A model generated the notes under the pieces. The model did no database searches. It saw only the letters and a list, made by a program, of their open reading frames with translations, and had not been told where the DNA came from. DNA of 64,000 nucleotides from Kordiimonas marina (GTDB taxonomy: Bacteria > Pseudomonadota > Alphaproteobacteria > Sphingomonadales > Kordiimonadaceae). The translations under genes were made by a program, and so were the position numbers. Numbering within the stretch: position 1 is the stretch's first letter; each line of letters starts with the position of its first letter. This document shows positions 17,561-26,479 of the stretch, in pieces. The DNA is taken from positions 496,001 through 560,000 of the forward strand of contig NZ_JAINDF010000003.1 in the NCBI RefSeq assembly GCF_023006325.1. Direction: 5' to 3'.

Positions 17561-18121
17561 TTATCGCCGCATCGGGCGGTGATCCCTCATCTTTCTGAAA
17601 CGCTCTTTATGAGCCTCTTGGGCCTCATCTTTCGTCACTTTGCCATCGCCATTGAGGTCCATGCGCTTGAAGTGACGCACGGCGGGCTCCGCAAATTCCT
17701 CAAGCGAGACTTTCTCGTCCCCGTTACGGTCGAACCGGGCCATGAACTGCATCCGGGTCGGCGCCTTCATCGGCGGGCGGCCTTCCGCCCCCATCGGGCA
17801 GTCGCCATCCTGGCATGGTGACGGCCTGTCGCCTTTGTGGAACCGCTTCTTGCCGCGCTTCATACCCTGGGGCATAGGCATTTCCTTGGGCAGTTCATCA
17901 AGAACAAGAAACCCGTCCTTATTCTTATCGAAGGAAGCGAACTTGGCCTGAACATGCGCCATCAGCTCATCGTGGGTGATAACGCCGTCATTGTTGGTGT
18001 CCATCAGCTTGAAGATATTTTCGGGTCTGGGCGGTGTCTTATCGTCTGCGCTGGCTGCACCGCCTGCCATATATAGCGCCCCCGAAAGAGCAAGGAGTTT
18101 TAACGAGGTACGGATGATCAT
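17561..18121 (-). CDS. Secreted four-EF-hand calcium-binding protein
   Basis: A 186-residue exported protein. The start at ATG 18121 gives a signal peptide (MIIRTSLKLLALSGALYMAGGAASA). Four EF-hand loops follow: DTNNDGVITHDEL, DKNKDGFLVLDEL, DRNGDEKVSLEEF and DLNGDGKVTKDEA. Between the second and third lies a basic, proline-rich linker with two cysteines (PSPCQDGDCPMG), possibly a disulfide. The first two and last two loops form two calcium-binding pairs. It is probably periplasmic. The role is unknown. It stands alone between dapA and the divergent M1 peptidase. Confidence 0.88.
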   Translation of the reverse strand: MIIRTSLKLLALSGALYMAGGAASADDKTPPRPENIFKLMDTNNDGVITHDELMAHVQAKFASFDKNKDGFLVLDELPKEMPMPQGMKRGKKRFHKGDRPSPCQDGDCPMGAEGRPPMKAPTRMQFMARFDRNGDEKVSLEEFAEPAVRHFKRMDLNGDGKVTKDEAQEAHKERFRKMRDHRPMRR

Positions 18122-18336
18122 TTTTTTGATCCTTTTCCTGGTTGCCTGTCGTGAACTTATGGAGATGGTACGCTGACAACCGACCTCACCCTTCGCATCA
18201 CACCTCACATTCTCGTGTACTAAATTTTAGATATAAGCTTTCCCTATAATCTTGCCCGAACCCCTGATTTCTCCTACTTTCACGGCTTAAGTTGAAATTT
18301 GAGTTTAAGGCCAACAGTTAATTAAGGATAAAAAAC

Positions 18337-20724
18337 ATGCGTATAGTGGGGATTGTGCTTGCTGCACTCATCGCCCTGCCTGCCCATGCGGATGCGATTC
18401 AGCAGACTAAAGGAACTTTCCAAGACAAGTTCCGTCAGCTTGAGGCGGATCTTCCGACACCGAACGTGTACCGGACAGCATCGGGGGCCCCGGGGCACCA
18501 ATATTGGCAGCAGGAAGCAGACTATAAGATCAAAGCCAAGCTCAACGAAACCGAGCGGACGCTATCCGGGACAGAGACGGTAACCTATACCAACAACTCA
18601 CCCGACACGCTGACCTATATCTGGCTCCAGCTGGACCAGAACCGTTTTGCCAAGCATGGCGACGCCTATACCACGATGGAAGTCGGCCGCGAATCCTCCA
18701 AGAAAATGAGCTATGCGACGATGCATTATATCGCCCGTATGGAACAGTTCGATGGCGGCTTCAAACTGCACAGCGTCAAATCCGGCGGCAAGGACCTGGA
18801 CTACACCATCAACGACACGATGATGCGGATCGACCTGCCGAAGCCGCTCAAGTCCGGTGGCAAGTTCGTCTTTGATATCGACTGGCTTTACCATATTCCC
18901 GAGGGCAAGACCCTGTGGGCCCGCGGCGGTTATGAAACCTACAAGCGCCATGGCAACGATGTCTTCTTCATCGCCCAGTGGTTCCCGCGCCTTGCGGCCT
19001 ATACCGACCTTGAGGGCTGGGAAACCAAGCAATTCCTAGGCACCGGCGAATTCACGCTCGAATTCGGCGACTATGATGTCGAGATCACCGTGCCTGCCGA
19101 CCATATCGTCGCCTCGACCGGCGAGCTTGAGAATACCAGCGATGTCCTGACCAAGGACCAGCGCGCCCGCTTCAAAAAAGCGCGCACGGCGGACCGCCCG
19201 GTCTTTGTCGTCGAGCCAAAGGAAGCGCTGGAGACTGAAAAGACCCGCGCCAAGGGCACTAAAACCTGGCACTTCAAGGCCGACAATGTCCGTGATTTCG
19301 CCTTTGCCTCCTCACGCAAGTTCGTGTGGGATGCCTGGGGCGTGAAACTGCCTGGCAGCGGCCGCACGGTCATGGCCATGTCCTTCTATCCTGAAGAAGG
19401 CATGCCGCTTTGGAACAAATATTCGACGCAGGCGATCGCGCATACGCTCGACACCTACAGCCGCTATTCGTTCGAATATCCCTACCCGGTCGCGATTTCG
19501 GTCAATGGCCCTCTCGGCGGCGGCATGGAATATCCCATGATCACGTCGAACGGCCCGCAGCCGGAGATCGACAAGAAGGAAGACGGCACCGAAGTCCGCA
19601 CCTACAGCAAGCGGACTAAATACGGCCTGATCTCCGTGGTTATCCACGAAATCGGCCACAGCTATTTCCCAATGACGGTCAACACCGACGAGCGCAACTG
19701 GGCCTGGATGGACGAAGGCGTCAACAGCTTCCTCCAAAGCCGCGCCGAACGTGAGTGGGAAGCCAACTACCCGGCCCGCCGCGCGGTCCCCACGGGCATC
19801 ATTTCCTATATGACCAGCCCGGACCAGGTGCCGATCATGACCCAGTCGGACAGCATCCTCGGTTATGGCCCGAACGCCTACACCAAGCCGACGGTCGCGC
19901 TCAATATCCTGCGGGAAACCGTCATGGGGCCGAAGCTTTTCGACTTCGCCTTCAAGGAATATGCACGGCGTTGGGAGTTCAAGCGCCCCTACCCGGCTGA
20001 CTTCTTCCGCACCATGGAAGATGCGTCGGGCAAGGACCTGGACTGGTTCTTCCGCGGCTGGTTCTACACCACCGACCATGTGGATATCGCCCTGACCGGC
20101 ATCACCCATGCCCGCATCAATACCGAGGACCCTGCGGTCGAAAACCCGATCAAGGAAGCCAAGGACAAGGATGAGCACCGCTACGCCGGTGAGATGCGTG
20201 TTCAGCGGGAACTCAAGCAGCACCGGGTCGACAAATATCCGGAGCTTCTCGATTTCTATAACGAGAACAGCGACTATATCGTCACCGAGAAGCAGAAGCA
20301 GGCCTATGCCGACAAGCTCAAGGGCTTGAAGGACTGGGAAAAAGAGCTGCTCAAATACGGGCACGAGCTCTATTTCCTCGACTTCGAGAATATCGGTGGT
20401 CTCGTTATGCCGCTCATCCTGGATGTCGAATATAAAGACGGCAGCCATGAGGAGGTCCGCGTACCGGCCGAAATCTGGCGCCGCAATGCCAAGCATGTGA
20501 CCAAGCTCCTGATCCGGGACAAGGAGATCAAGTCTGTTGTTCTCGATCCGAACCACGAAACCGCGGATGCGGACGAAAGCAACAACGCATGGCCGGCCAA
20601 GCCCAAGATGACCCGCGTGGAGCTGTTCAAATACTCCCATCCGCGCAACCTGATGAAGGAAGTGCTGGACGGTCAGGAAATGGTGAAAAAGGAAAAAGCC
20701 AAGGAAACGGCAACGCCTAAATAA
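18337..20724 (+). CDS. Secreted M1 family metallopeptidase
   Basis: A 795-residue zinc aminopeptidase-like enzyme with a signal peptide (MRIVGIVLAALIALPAHADA). The zinc site is HEIGH at 437-441 plus Glu460 in WMDEG, the HExxH-x18-E pattern of gluzincin M1. The exopeptidase loop is GGGMEYPMITSNG. The N-terminal beta domain (residues 50-290) is complete, and a C-terminal region of about 200 residues follows. It is probably periplasmic and trims peptides. The second gene downstream encodes a DUF6702 protein; DUF6702 genes commonly accompany M1 peptidases. Its own terminator lies at 20744-20774. Confidence 0.9.
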   Translation: MRIVGIVLAALIALPAHADAIQQTKGTFQDKFRQLEADLPTPNVYRTASGAPGHQYWQQEADYKIKAKLNETERTLSGTETVTYTNNSPDTLTYIWLQLDQNRFAKHGDAYTTMEVGRESSKKMSYATMHYIARMEQFDGGFKLHSVKSGGKDLDYTINDTMMRIDLPKPLKSGGKFVFDIDWLYHIPEGKTLWARGGYETYKRHGNDVFFIAQWFPRLAAYTDLEGWETKQFLGTGEFTLEFGDYDVEITVPADHIVASTGELENTSDVLTKDQRARFKKARTADRPVFVVEPKEALETEKTRAKGTKTWHFKADNVRDFAFASSRKFVWDAWGVKLPGSGRTVMAMSFYPEEGMPLWNKYSTQAIAHTLDTYSRYSFEYPYPVAISVNGPLGGGMEYPMITSNGPQPEIDKKEDGTEVRTYSKRTKYGLISVVIHEIGHSYFPMTVNTDERNWAWMDEGVNSFLQSRAEREWEANYPARRAVPTGIISYMTSPDQVPIMTQSDSILGYGPNAYTKPTVALNILRETVMGPKLFDFAFKEYARRWEFKRPYPADFFRTMEDASGKDLDWFFRGWFYTTDHVDIALTGITHARINTEDPAVENPIKEAKDKDEHRYAGEMRVQRELKQHRVDKYPELLDFYNENSDYIVTEKQKQAYADKLKGLKDWEKELLKYGHELYFLDFENIGGLVMPLILDVEYKDGSHEEVRVPAEIWRRNAKHVTKLLIRDKEIKSVVLDPNHETADADESNNAWPAKPKMTRVELFKYSHPRNLMKEVLDGQEMVKKEKAKETATPK

Positions 20725-20743
20725 CCATTCCAGGAAGCGAACC

Positions 20744-20774
20744 ATTGGGGGGCATCTGCCCCCCAATTTCTTTT
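20744..20774 (+). terminator. Rho-independent terminator after the M1 peptidase
   Basis: A perfect 10-bp stem (20744-20753 with 20758-20767) of ATTGGGGGGC type with a 4-base loop, then TTCTTTT. It lies 20 bases beyond the M1 stop. Confidence 0.85.
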
Positions 20775-20873
20775 GGGGTGATGACCCCTTATATAAAGAC
20801 AGCCGGAAGACACTTGACAAACGCTGGGCTGTAAAGTCCCTTCGTGCACGGGGGAGTGGGTGCAAAGCGTACA

Positions 20874-22019
20874 ATGATCCATAAGGAAGCGTTCAAAATT
20901 GGTCTGGGCCTTGGGGCCTTTTTGCTCGTCCTCGGTGTGTGGTTTGCCGGGCAGGCAAGCCCTGCCCTTTTCGGCCTTAGCCTGATCTTTATCGGCGGCT
21001 ATACGGCCCTCGCCATCCTGGACTGGCGGGCGCGCCCCAAAACAACCACGGAAGACGACAAGCTCGTCAATGCCGACATGTTACCGGGCGCGCTTATCGT
21101 CACGTCGGTTAATGGCAAGGTCAAATTCCTGAACAGGTCGGCCCAGTCTCTGTTCTCGGAAGCCCCATCCTCCGCCGACATCAAGCCCCTCTTCGACTGG
21201 CTTCACGGTAACCTTGAGGACCGCAACCATGCGGACCAGGTGTTGGAGGCGGTCCTGTCCGCCCCCGAAATCCAATTTACCGAGATGCTGCAGATGAGGG
21301 ATGGCCGGGTCTACGAACGCCTGACACGGCCGGTAGAAGCCTCACCGGACCGCATATGGATTTTACGGGACCTGACCCATGTCCAGATGGCCAATGACGA
21401 CAACGCCATGCACCGCTCCATGCTGGAGGCCGATGCCGCCCGCACAGCGGAACTGGCAGAACAGCTTTTCCATGCCAAGGCCGAGCTTGAAGCCAAACAG
21501 GCGGAACTGACCCATCTTGCCAACACGGACTCCCTCACAGGCCTCCTGAACCGGCGCCGTTTCACCGCCCTCGGCGAGGAAGCCGTGCTCAAAGCAGGGG
21601 ACGGCGAGGAAATCTGGGTGCTGATGATGGACATTGATTATTTCAAGCGCATCAATGACACCTATGGCCATGCCGCCGGCGATGTCGCGATCCGGGATTT
21701 TGCCCGCATCATGGAACAAACCATCGCCGACCATGGCTTTATCGGCCGCATGGGCGGTGAAGAATTCGCCATTATCCTCCCCCGTGCTACCATGGATGTC
21801 GCGATCCGCATGGCGGAAACGATCCGCCGCGAAACCGCCCGCAATCAAACGGTTTGCGACGTGGAAAAATTCCGTTTCACCGCCAGTATCGGCGTTGCCC
21901 AATGGCTACCGGAAGAAATAACCATCGAGCCCGCGCTTGACCGCGCCGACCAAGCCCTATACAGCGCCAAGACATATGGGCGAAACCGGGTTGTCGGCTT
22001 CGAATATGCCCGCGTTTAA
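20874..22019 (+). CDS. Membrane diguanylate cyclase (GGDEF)
   Basis: A 381-residue inner-membrane enzyme expected to make cyclic di-GMP from two GTP. Two N-terminal hydrophobic segments (about residues 7-24 and 28-46) form a hairpin. A PAS-like region (NADMLPGALIVTSVNGKVKFLNRSA) and a short coiled coil (LAEQLFHAKAELEAKQAELTHLAN) lead to the GGDEF domain. The active site is GGEEF (RMGGEEFAIILPR) and is intact; no RxxD inhibitory site is seen five residues before it. ATG 20874 is preferred to a GTG at 20844 with no ribosome site. DUF6702 follows after 14 bases. Confidence 0.9.
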   Translation: MIHKEAFKIGLGLGAFLLVLGVWFAGQASPALFGLSLIFIGGYTALAILDWRARPKTTTEDDKLVNADMLPGALIVTSVNGKVKFLNRSAQSLFSEAPSSADIKPLFDWLHGNLEDRNHADQVLEAVLSAPEIQFTEMLQMRDGRVYERLTRPVEASPDRIWILRDLTHVQMANDDNAMHRSMLEADAARTAELAEQLFHAKAELEAKQAELTHLANTDSLTGLLNRRRFTALGEEAVLKAGDGEEIWVLMMDIDYFKRINDTYGHAAGDVAIRDFARIMEQTIADHGFIGRMGGEEFAIILPRATMDVAIRMAETIRRETARNQTVCDVEKFRFTASIGVAQWLPEEITIEPALDRADQALYSAKTYGRNRVVGFEYARV

Positions 22020-22033
22020 CAAGGAATATCGTC

Positions 22034-22546
22034 ATGTCCAGGTGGCTTGCCCGTATAGCCGTCTTCTTCTGCCTGAGCCTGGGGGCCACCTTGCCCCCGG
22101 CGTCGGCGCACAATATTTTCACCACCTTCACCCGCATCGATTGGAACAAACGGGCCGGCACGCTGGAATTTGTCGTCCAGGTTCATGCCAACGACCTGGA
22201 AGCACGCCTGTCACTTGACCTGGGCAAACGGCTTACGTTCCTCGAAAAGAAAGACTATGCCGCCCTTGAGCAAGCCACTGGTCCCTGGGCGCTGCGCCAC
22301 CTTCAGCTTTATGTGGATGACAAAGCGTTACCGCTCACCTACCTGGGTATGGAAATGAAGGACCAGCTTGTCTATCTGTATCTGGAGACAGACTGCAAAG
22401 AGAAGCCCAAGAAGATTCGGGTCATGAATTCCATGTTCCTGGAGGACCTGCCGGGTGAGCTGAATTCGGTTATGGCTGTCGTTGAAGGCGTCCGTAAGGC
22501 AGGCGAGATCACGGGCGACAGCGGCCCTGTGGAGATGGAATTCTAA
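22034..22546 (+). CDS. DUF6702 family exported protein
   Basis: A 170-residue secreted protein with a signal peptide ending PPASA-HNIF. The body reads like DUF6702: HNIFTTFTRIDWN, LEFVVQVHANDLEARLS, ALRHLQLYVDDKALPLTYLGMEMKDQLVYLYLE and VMNSMFLEDLPGELNSVMAV. The function is not established. AAGGA precedes the ATG. It shares a neighbourhood with an M1 peptidase as in other bacteria, but here a diguanylate cyclase gene intervenes. Confidence 0.78.
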   Translation: MSRWLARIAVFFCLSLGATLPPASAHNIFTTFTRIDWNKRAGTLEFVVQVHANDLEARLSLDLGKRLTFLEKKDYAALEQATGPWALRHLQLYVDDKALPLTYLGMEMKDQLVYLYLETDCKEKPKKIRVMNSMFLEDLPGELNSVMAVVEGVRKAGEITGDSGPVEMEF

Positions 22547-22615
22547 GGCTATCACCACTTGCTTGCCACAATTGCTATAGCTAATGTGTCGAAGCACCAT
22601 CATGCGAGAGATAGA

Positions 22616-22975
22616 ATGACGTTGACTAAGTTTCTTATCCCGACCGGCCTTCTGGCTGCAGGCTTTGTGTCCTACGGCATTTCGGCCCATGCCGCAGACG
22701 CTCCGGCGGAAAACGACCCGCTGATGACGCTGGCGCATCAGGCCGCAACCTATGTCGGTGGCGCCCGTTACTGCAACGCCGACGAAGAGCTGATCGAAGA
22801 ATATATCTCCAAGACAGACGCCAAGATCAAATTCCTCGCCAAGGATGAATATGAACGCGTCATCGCACAGATTGAGTTCAAGAATATCCTGGCCGTCGCC
22901 AGCACGCGGGAACCCAAAGGTGGTTGCAAGGCCTTCGTCCCCGTCTTTGAAGCCGCGGTCAAAAAGGCCCGCTGA
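22616..22975 (+). CDS. Hypothetical exported protein (119 aa)
   Basis: A small secreted protein with a signal peptide (MTLTKFLIPTGLLAAGFVSYGISAHA). The mature part of about 93 residues is helical (TLAHQAATYVGGARYCNADEELIEEYI) with two cysteines that could form a disulfide (ARYCNADEE and KGGCKAFVPVF). ATG 22616 is preferred over 22559, which would put a polar stretch in front of the signal peptide. It follows DUF6702 by 69 bases and may belong to the same transcript. No family recognised. Confidence 0.72.
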   Translation: MTLTKFLIPTGLLAAGFVSYGISAHAADAPAENDPLMTLAHQAATYVGGARYCNADEELIEEYISKTDAKIKFLAKDEYERVIAQIEFKNILAVASTREPKGGCKAFVPVFEAAVKKAR

Positions 22976-23000
22976 CCCTTCAGCCGGTTAGATAACACGA

Positions 23001-23030
23001 AAAACGGCGCGCCCGGAACCGAGCGCGCCG
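23001..23030 (-). terminator. Rho-independent terminator after the SDR gene
   Basis: An 8-bp GC stem (23005-23012 with 23023-23030) and 10-base loop; on the minus strand it ends in a T run. It lies 29 bases past the SDR stop and also close to the end of the convergent 22616 gene. Confidence 0.75.
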
Positions 23031-23059
23031 CACTTGTATCAGCCGATTTTCTTCCGCGA

Positions 23060-23815
23060 TTAGCGAACGTAACTGGCGCCATTGATGTCGAATGTCGCCC
23101 CTGTCGCATTATCGACCTTGCCGGACAGCAGGAAGGTAATCATGTTGCCAACTTCCTCGGCCGGCGCGGCATCCCCCATCGGGATTTCCTGCAATTTATA
23201 TTCATTGCCCGGCTCGTAAATACCGGTCGCCATATCGGTCTTCACCCAGCCTGGCGCAATGATGAAGCCGTAGATGCCGTCCTTGGCATAGGCACGGGCG
23301 ATCGACCGCATCATGGCAACAAGTGCGCCTTTGCTGGCGGCATAATGCAGGCATTCGGGGATATCGCCACGGAAAGCAGCCCGGCTGGCCACCGTCACGA
23401 TGCGGCCACCACCCTGCTTTTTGAAAGCCAGGACCGCTGCGCGGCACAGGTCAGCCACTGCCTGCAGGTTGACAGCGATAACGTCGGCCCAGTCCTTGTC
23501 CCAGACCTCGTCATCTGCATCGATTGGTGTCTCCGGCGCGATACCGGCATTGTTGACGAGGCCGTCGATCCGGCCTTTGAAAGCCATGGCTTCCTGCCAC
23601 AGACGCTTGCCGGCGCCTTTTTCACCGAGATTGACCTGCACGGAAAGCACACGGTCCGCCCCATATTCGGCCTGAAGCGTATCAAGCTTGCCCGGCGCAT
23701 TCTGATAGCTGCCAACAAGCGTGCCGCCCAGTTCCAGCACCAATTGTGCCGTTGCCGCCCCGATCCCGCGGGACGCCCCGGTGACCAAAATCGTTTGTCC
23801 TTCAAGTGTAAACAT
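23060..23815 (-). CDS. Short-chain dehydrogenase/reductase
   Basis: A 251-residue classical SDR. The NAD(P)-binding motif is TGASRGIGAA (residues 13-22), NNAG is the structural motif and the catalytic Tyr-Lys is in YAASKGAL, with Ser in VTVASRAAF. C-terminal GATFDINGASYVR is typical of the family. Similar proteins are annotated as 3-oxoacyl-ACP reductases, but the substrate cannot be decided without neighbours in a pathway. It is monocistronic with a good terminator. Confidence 0.9.
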   Translation of the reverse strand: MFTLEGQTILVTGASRGIGAATAQLVLELGGTLVGSYQNAPGKLDTLQAEYGADRVLSVQVNLGEKGAGKRLWQEAMAFKGRIDGLVNNAGIAPETPIDADDEVWDKDWADVIAVNLQAVADLCRAAVLAFKKQGGGRIVTVASRAAFRGDIPECLHYAASKGALVAMMRSIARAYAKDGIYGFIIAPGWVKTDMATGIYEPGNEYKLQEIPMGDAAPAEEVGNMITFLLSGKVDNATGATFDINGASYVR

Positions 23816-23911
23816 ACTGCTGCTCCTGAGTTTGAGCAGGCAGTATAGAAAGGCTGCCGCTCAATGCGACAGTTATTGTCGGCTATTTCCTAACAATCTG
23901 GTGAAGAGGCT

Positions 23912-24190
23912 TCAGTGAGCGCTCAGCCATTCCCGCGCCTGGCGCTGGGCTTCGGCGATATCGCGGCGGTTCATGTCGCGGGCGAGCTCGGAACGGTCGA
24001 CGGTCGCGCGGGAGACACCGCGGATAGCCGCCAGGTTGAACCATTTATGGGCCTGGACAAAATCCTGGTCCACCCCCTGCCCGGTCGAATAAAGGAGACC
24101 CAGGTCGTAAAGCGCATCCGGGCGTCCAGCCTCTGCCTGCGCAAGCCTGTCCGAAATGTAACCGTAAAGGTCCCGGTCTTTTTGTCCCAT
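23912..24190 (-). CDS. Sel1-repeat protein
   Basis: A 92-residue protein with at least one clear Sel1-like repeat (ALYDLGLLYSTGQGVDQDFVQAHKWFNLAA) and a second, weaker one. Sel1 repeats form helical solenoids for protein contacts. I use ATG 24190 (MGQKDRDLYGY), which has GGAG eight bases upstream; the in-frame ATG 24262 would add a Trp/Pro-rich stretch. The function and partner are unknown. Confidence 0.8.
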   Translation of the reverse strand: MGQKDRDLYGYISDRLAQAEAGRPDALYDLGLLYSTGQGVDQDFVQAHKWFNLAAIRGVSRATVDRSELARDMNRRDIAEAQRQAREWLSAH

Positions 24191-24396
24191 CCCACGTCTC
24201 CATCCAAACGGCGGGCAAAAAGGAAACAACCATAAGGACTGCACCCAAGGTGAATCCTTCATGGATGACGCAGGAAAACTGTATCTTGTGAGCGGGTAAT
24301 TATCGGCCGACGATCACGTCCGGGCATGGCCTAACAAACGAATGATAGCAAAAGAAAGCAAGAATCAGAAGCGCTTTGGAAGCCCGCCGATACGCG

Positions 24397-25572
24397 TCAC
24401 AAAAGCGCGTACGTGGCTTCCTGCCGGGCGACGCTGCGATCAGGTGGGAAAGCCACGCGAGCTTCCGTCCCGACCCCAAGTTCGCTGACCAGCGTGAAAC
24501 TGCCACCATGCGCCTCCGTAAAGGCCCGCACAAGCGGAAGCCCAAGGCCTGTCCCGTCATGGCGGCGGGCAAGGCCCGTATCGGCCTGGACAAACGGCTC
24601 AAGCACCTTTGTCAACACATCCGGCGCCATGCCCGGCCCTTCATCCCGCACAACAAAGACAATGCCGCCATCGTCGTCATGATGGATTTCCAGAACGACG
24701 GCGGACTTTTCCGGGGAGAATTTGATGGCGTTGGACAGCAGGTTGATCAATATCTGGCGTACCACCTGCAGGTCGGCATGAAGGTCATAGTCCAAACCGG
24801 AATGGCTCAACTGCAGATCTATCGCACGGTTCTTGGCCATGCCTTCCATCATGCGCAGGACCTCACCCGCCAGGATGGACGGCGATTCAAAATCTTCCCG
24901 CAGAAGGAAGGCATTCGCTTCCAACTTCGACAGATCTAGGATTGAATTGATCACCCCCAGAAGGTGGCGCCCACTTTCCCGAATGTCCTGGATATAATTT
25001 TCAGAATTTTCGATGGGTTTACCGCGCTTCTTTTCGGTCAGAATGAAATCCGCGAAACCGATGATGGCGTTCAGCGGCGTTCTCAGCTCATGGCTCATGT
25101 TCGCCAGAAACTGGGTGCGCGCCCGTGTGGCAGCTTCGGCCTCGATACGGGCAGCTTCCAGCTCCCGCATCCGATCCTCGGCGCGGGCCATGTTCGCCTG
25201 CAACAAGGTATATCCCGTTCCGATACCCTGATAAAAGCCCCCGCGCATGATGATAAAGCCGTCCTGCACCGCATCCCGGCTGCCCACCAGCAGCCGATTG
25301 AGGTCGTCGAGCGAAAGATTGTCCTCAACCATGAGGGCGCCACTATCCATCAGCTCGATCACCGGCCGACGCTCATAAAGCGGGCGGCCGTAACGATCAG
25401 CAAGACGGGTCAGAAAATCCACGCGCCGCAAGAGGCCCAGCGGCCGCTGATGTTCGACAACAGGAATAGCCACAAGCGAGGTATCCGCCTGGAACCTGTC
25501 ATACACAGCGCCGCACAGGGCCGTTGGTGCCACGGGGAGAACCGGGCTCGATATAATATTAAGAAGCTTCAT
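24397..25572 (-). CDS. Sensor histidine kinase with N-terminal CBS-like domain
   Basis: A 391-residue cytosolic histidine kinase with no membrane segment. Residues 15-125 resemble a CBS-pair or related ligand domain (AIPVVEHQRPLGLLRRVDFL). A coiled coil (MARAEDRMRELEAARIEAEAATRAR) leads to HisKA with the phosphorylated His in MSHELRTPLNAIIGFAD. HATPase_c follows with LLSNAIKFSPE (N box), DEGPGMAPDVL (G1) and GTGLGLPLVRAF (G2). Autophosphorylation should be intact. There is no receiver and no response regulator next to it, so it is an orphan. Ligand unknown. Confidence 0.88.
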   Translation of the reverse strand: MKLLNIISSPVLPVAPTALCGAVYDRFQADTSLVAIPVVEHQRPLGLLRRVDFLTRLADRYGRPLYERRPVIELMDSGALMVEDNLSLDDLNRLLVGSRDAVQDGFIIMRGGFYQGIGTGYTLLQANMARAEDRMRELEAARIEAEAATRARTQFLANMSHELRTPLNAIIGFADFILTEKKRGKPIENSENYIQDIRESGRHLLGVINSILDLSKLEANAFLLREDFESPSILAGEVLRMMEGMAKNRAIDLQLSHSGLDYDLHADLQVVRQILINLLSNAIKFSPEKSAVVLEIHHDDDGGIVFVVRDEGPGMAPDVLTKVLEPFVQADTGLARRHDGTGLGLPLVRAFTEAHGGSFTLVSELGVGTEARVAFPPDRSVARQEATYALL

Positions 25573-25782
25573 ACATTCACCCTTGAGGCAGCATCAGTAG
25601 TGGCGAAAATTTGTTACCGCACCATGACAAGGGGAACTGCCTTCAAACGCTTGGGAAAAGATTGTTCATCGATCATTCAGCGGGATCTATGATAATGAGG
25701 CGTAACATTGGATAGGTGCCACGAATTTGCCCGCTTTGATGGCTATGAAGGCGCCAGATACAGCCTTGGATAGGATTGCTGA

Positions 25783-26376
25783 ATGATTGCAACAAAAAAG
25801 AAAATGGTGACCAAAGCGATCGCATTGCCCCTGGCCCTTGCGCTGGGCGCCTGCGCTTCCACCCCGTCGCCTCGTACATATGATTCCTATGCCGTCGGTC
25901 AGGTCCGCAGGGTTGAGCGCGGCACCATTGAAAGTTTCCGCTGGGTACAGGTGAAGAACGATTCCGGTGTTGGTACCGTCGCAGGCGCCGGGGTCGGTGC
26001 CGCAGCCGGGTCGACCATCGGCAACGGCGGCGCAGACAGCGTTATCGGCGCCATCGGCGGCGCCATCATTGGCGGCCTGATCGGCTCAAGCGTTGAAAAA
26101 TCGGCCAGCACCAAAGGCGCCTATGAATATATCATCCGGACTGAAAGCGGCTCGCTTGTCACGATTGTGCAGGCGGACCAGCAACCCCTGCCGGACGGCG
26201 CACCCGTGATCATCGTCTTCGGCGCCGACCGCGCACGTGTCCGGCTTGACGATGCCGCCTTCCGGCAAAATTCGCAGCAGCAACAGCCGCAAAATTATCA
26301 GGATGATGAAGGTCAGTCTGGCCAGAATTACCGGGAAGAGCCATCCGGCCATGAAGAGGAAAACCCTCACCATTAA
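25783..26376 (+). CDS. Glycine-zipper outer-membrane lipoprotein (SlyB/Pcp-like)
   Basis: A 197-residue lipoprotein. The lipobox is LGACAS with the lipidated cysteine at about residue 24. Residues 65-105 are a two-turn glycine zipper (GTVAGAGVGAAAGSTIGNGG, AIGGAIIGGLIGSS), the 2TM domain of SlyB-like envelope proteins. A beta-rich part (YEYIIRTESGSLVTIVQ) follows, and the last 45 residues are Gln/Glu/His-rich, beyond the usual family length. AGGA precedes ATG 25783. SlyB-like proteins support outer-membrane integrity; that role here is inferred. Confidence 0.85.
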   Translation: MIATKKKMVTKAIALPLALALGACASTPSPRTYDSYAVGQVRRVERGTIESFRWVQVKNDSGVGTVAGAGVGAAAGSTIGNGGADSVIGAIGGAIIGGLIGSSVEKSASTKGAYEYIIRTESGSLVTIVQADQQPLPDGAPVIIVFGADRARVRLDDAAFRQNSQQQQPQNYQDDEGQSGQNYREEPSGHEEENPHH

Positions 26377-26401
26377 GGTTTGGGACTTTCCTGACAAACA
26401 C

Positions 26402-26436
26402 AAAGGGCAGCTACAGGAGCTGCCCTTTTTCTTTTC
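26402..26436 (+). terminator. Rho-independent terminator after the glycine-zipper lipoprotein
   Basis: An 11-bp perfect stem (26402-26412 with 26418-26428, core GGGCAGCT), 5-base loop, then TTCTTTT-type T-rich DNA. It lies 26 bases past the stop. Confidence 0.88.
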
Positions 26437-26479
26437 CTTTGTCCCCTAAGGGGGGCTGGAGGCTGAAAGCTGCCCAGCC

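Noticed and set aside
19638-19648. DnaA-box-like TTATCCACG in the M1 gene
   Set aside because: It lies within the HExxH-encoding codons and differs at the last base, so it is explained by protein coding.
20814-20842. TTGACA upstream of the GGDEF gene as a -35 element
   Set aside because: No acceptable -10 is found 16-18 bases downstream.
19312-20874. A 520-residue open frame antisense to the M1 peptidase
   Set aside because: It lies wholly opposite a clear enzyme gene, has a His/Arg/Gly-rich composition expected of the antisense of GC-rich codons, and shows no ribosome site or domain.
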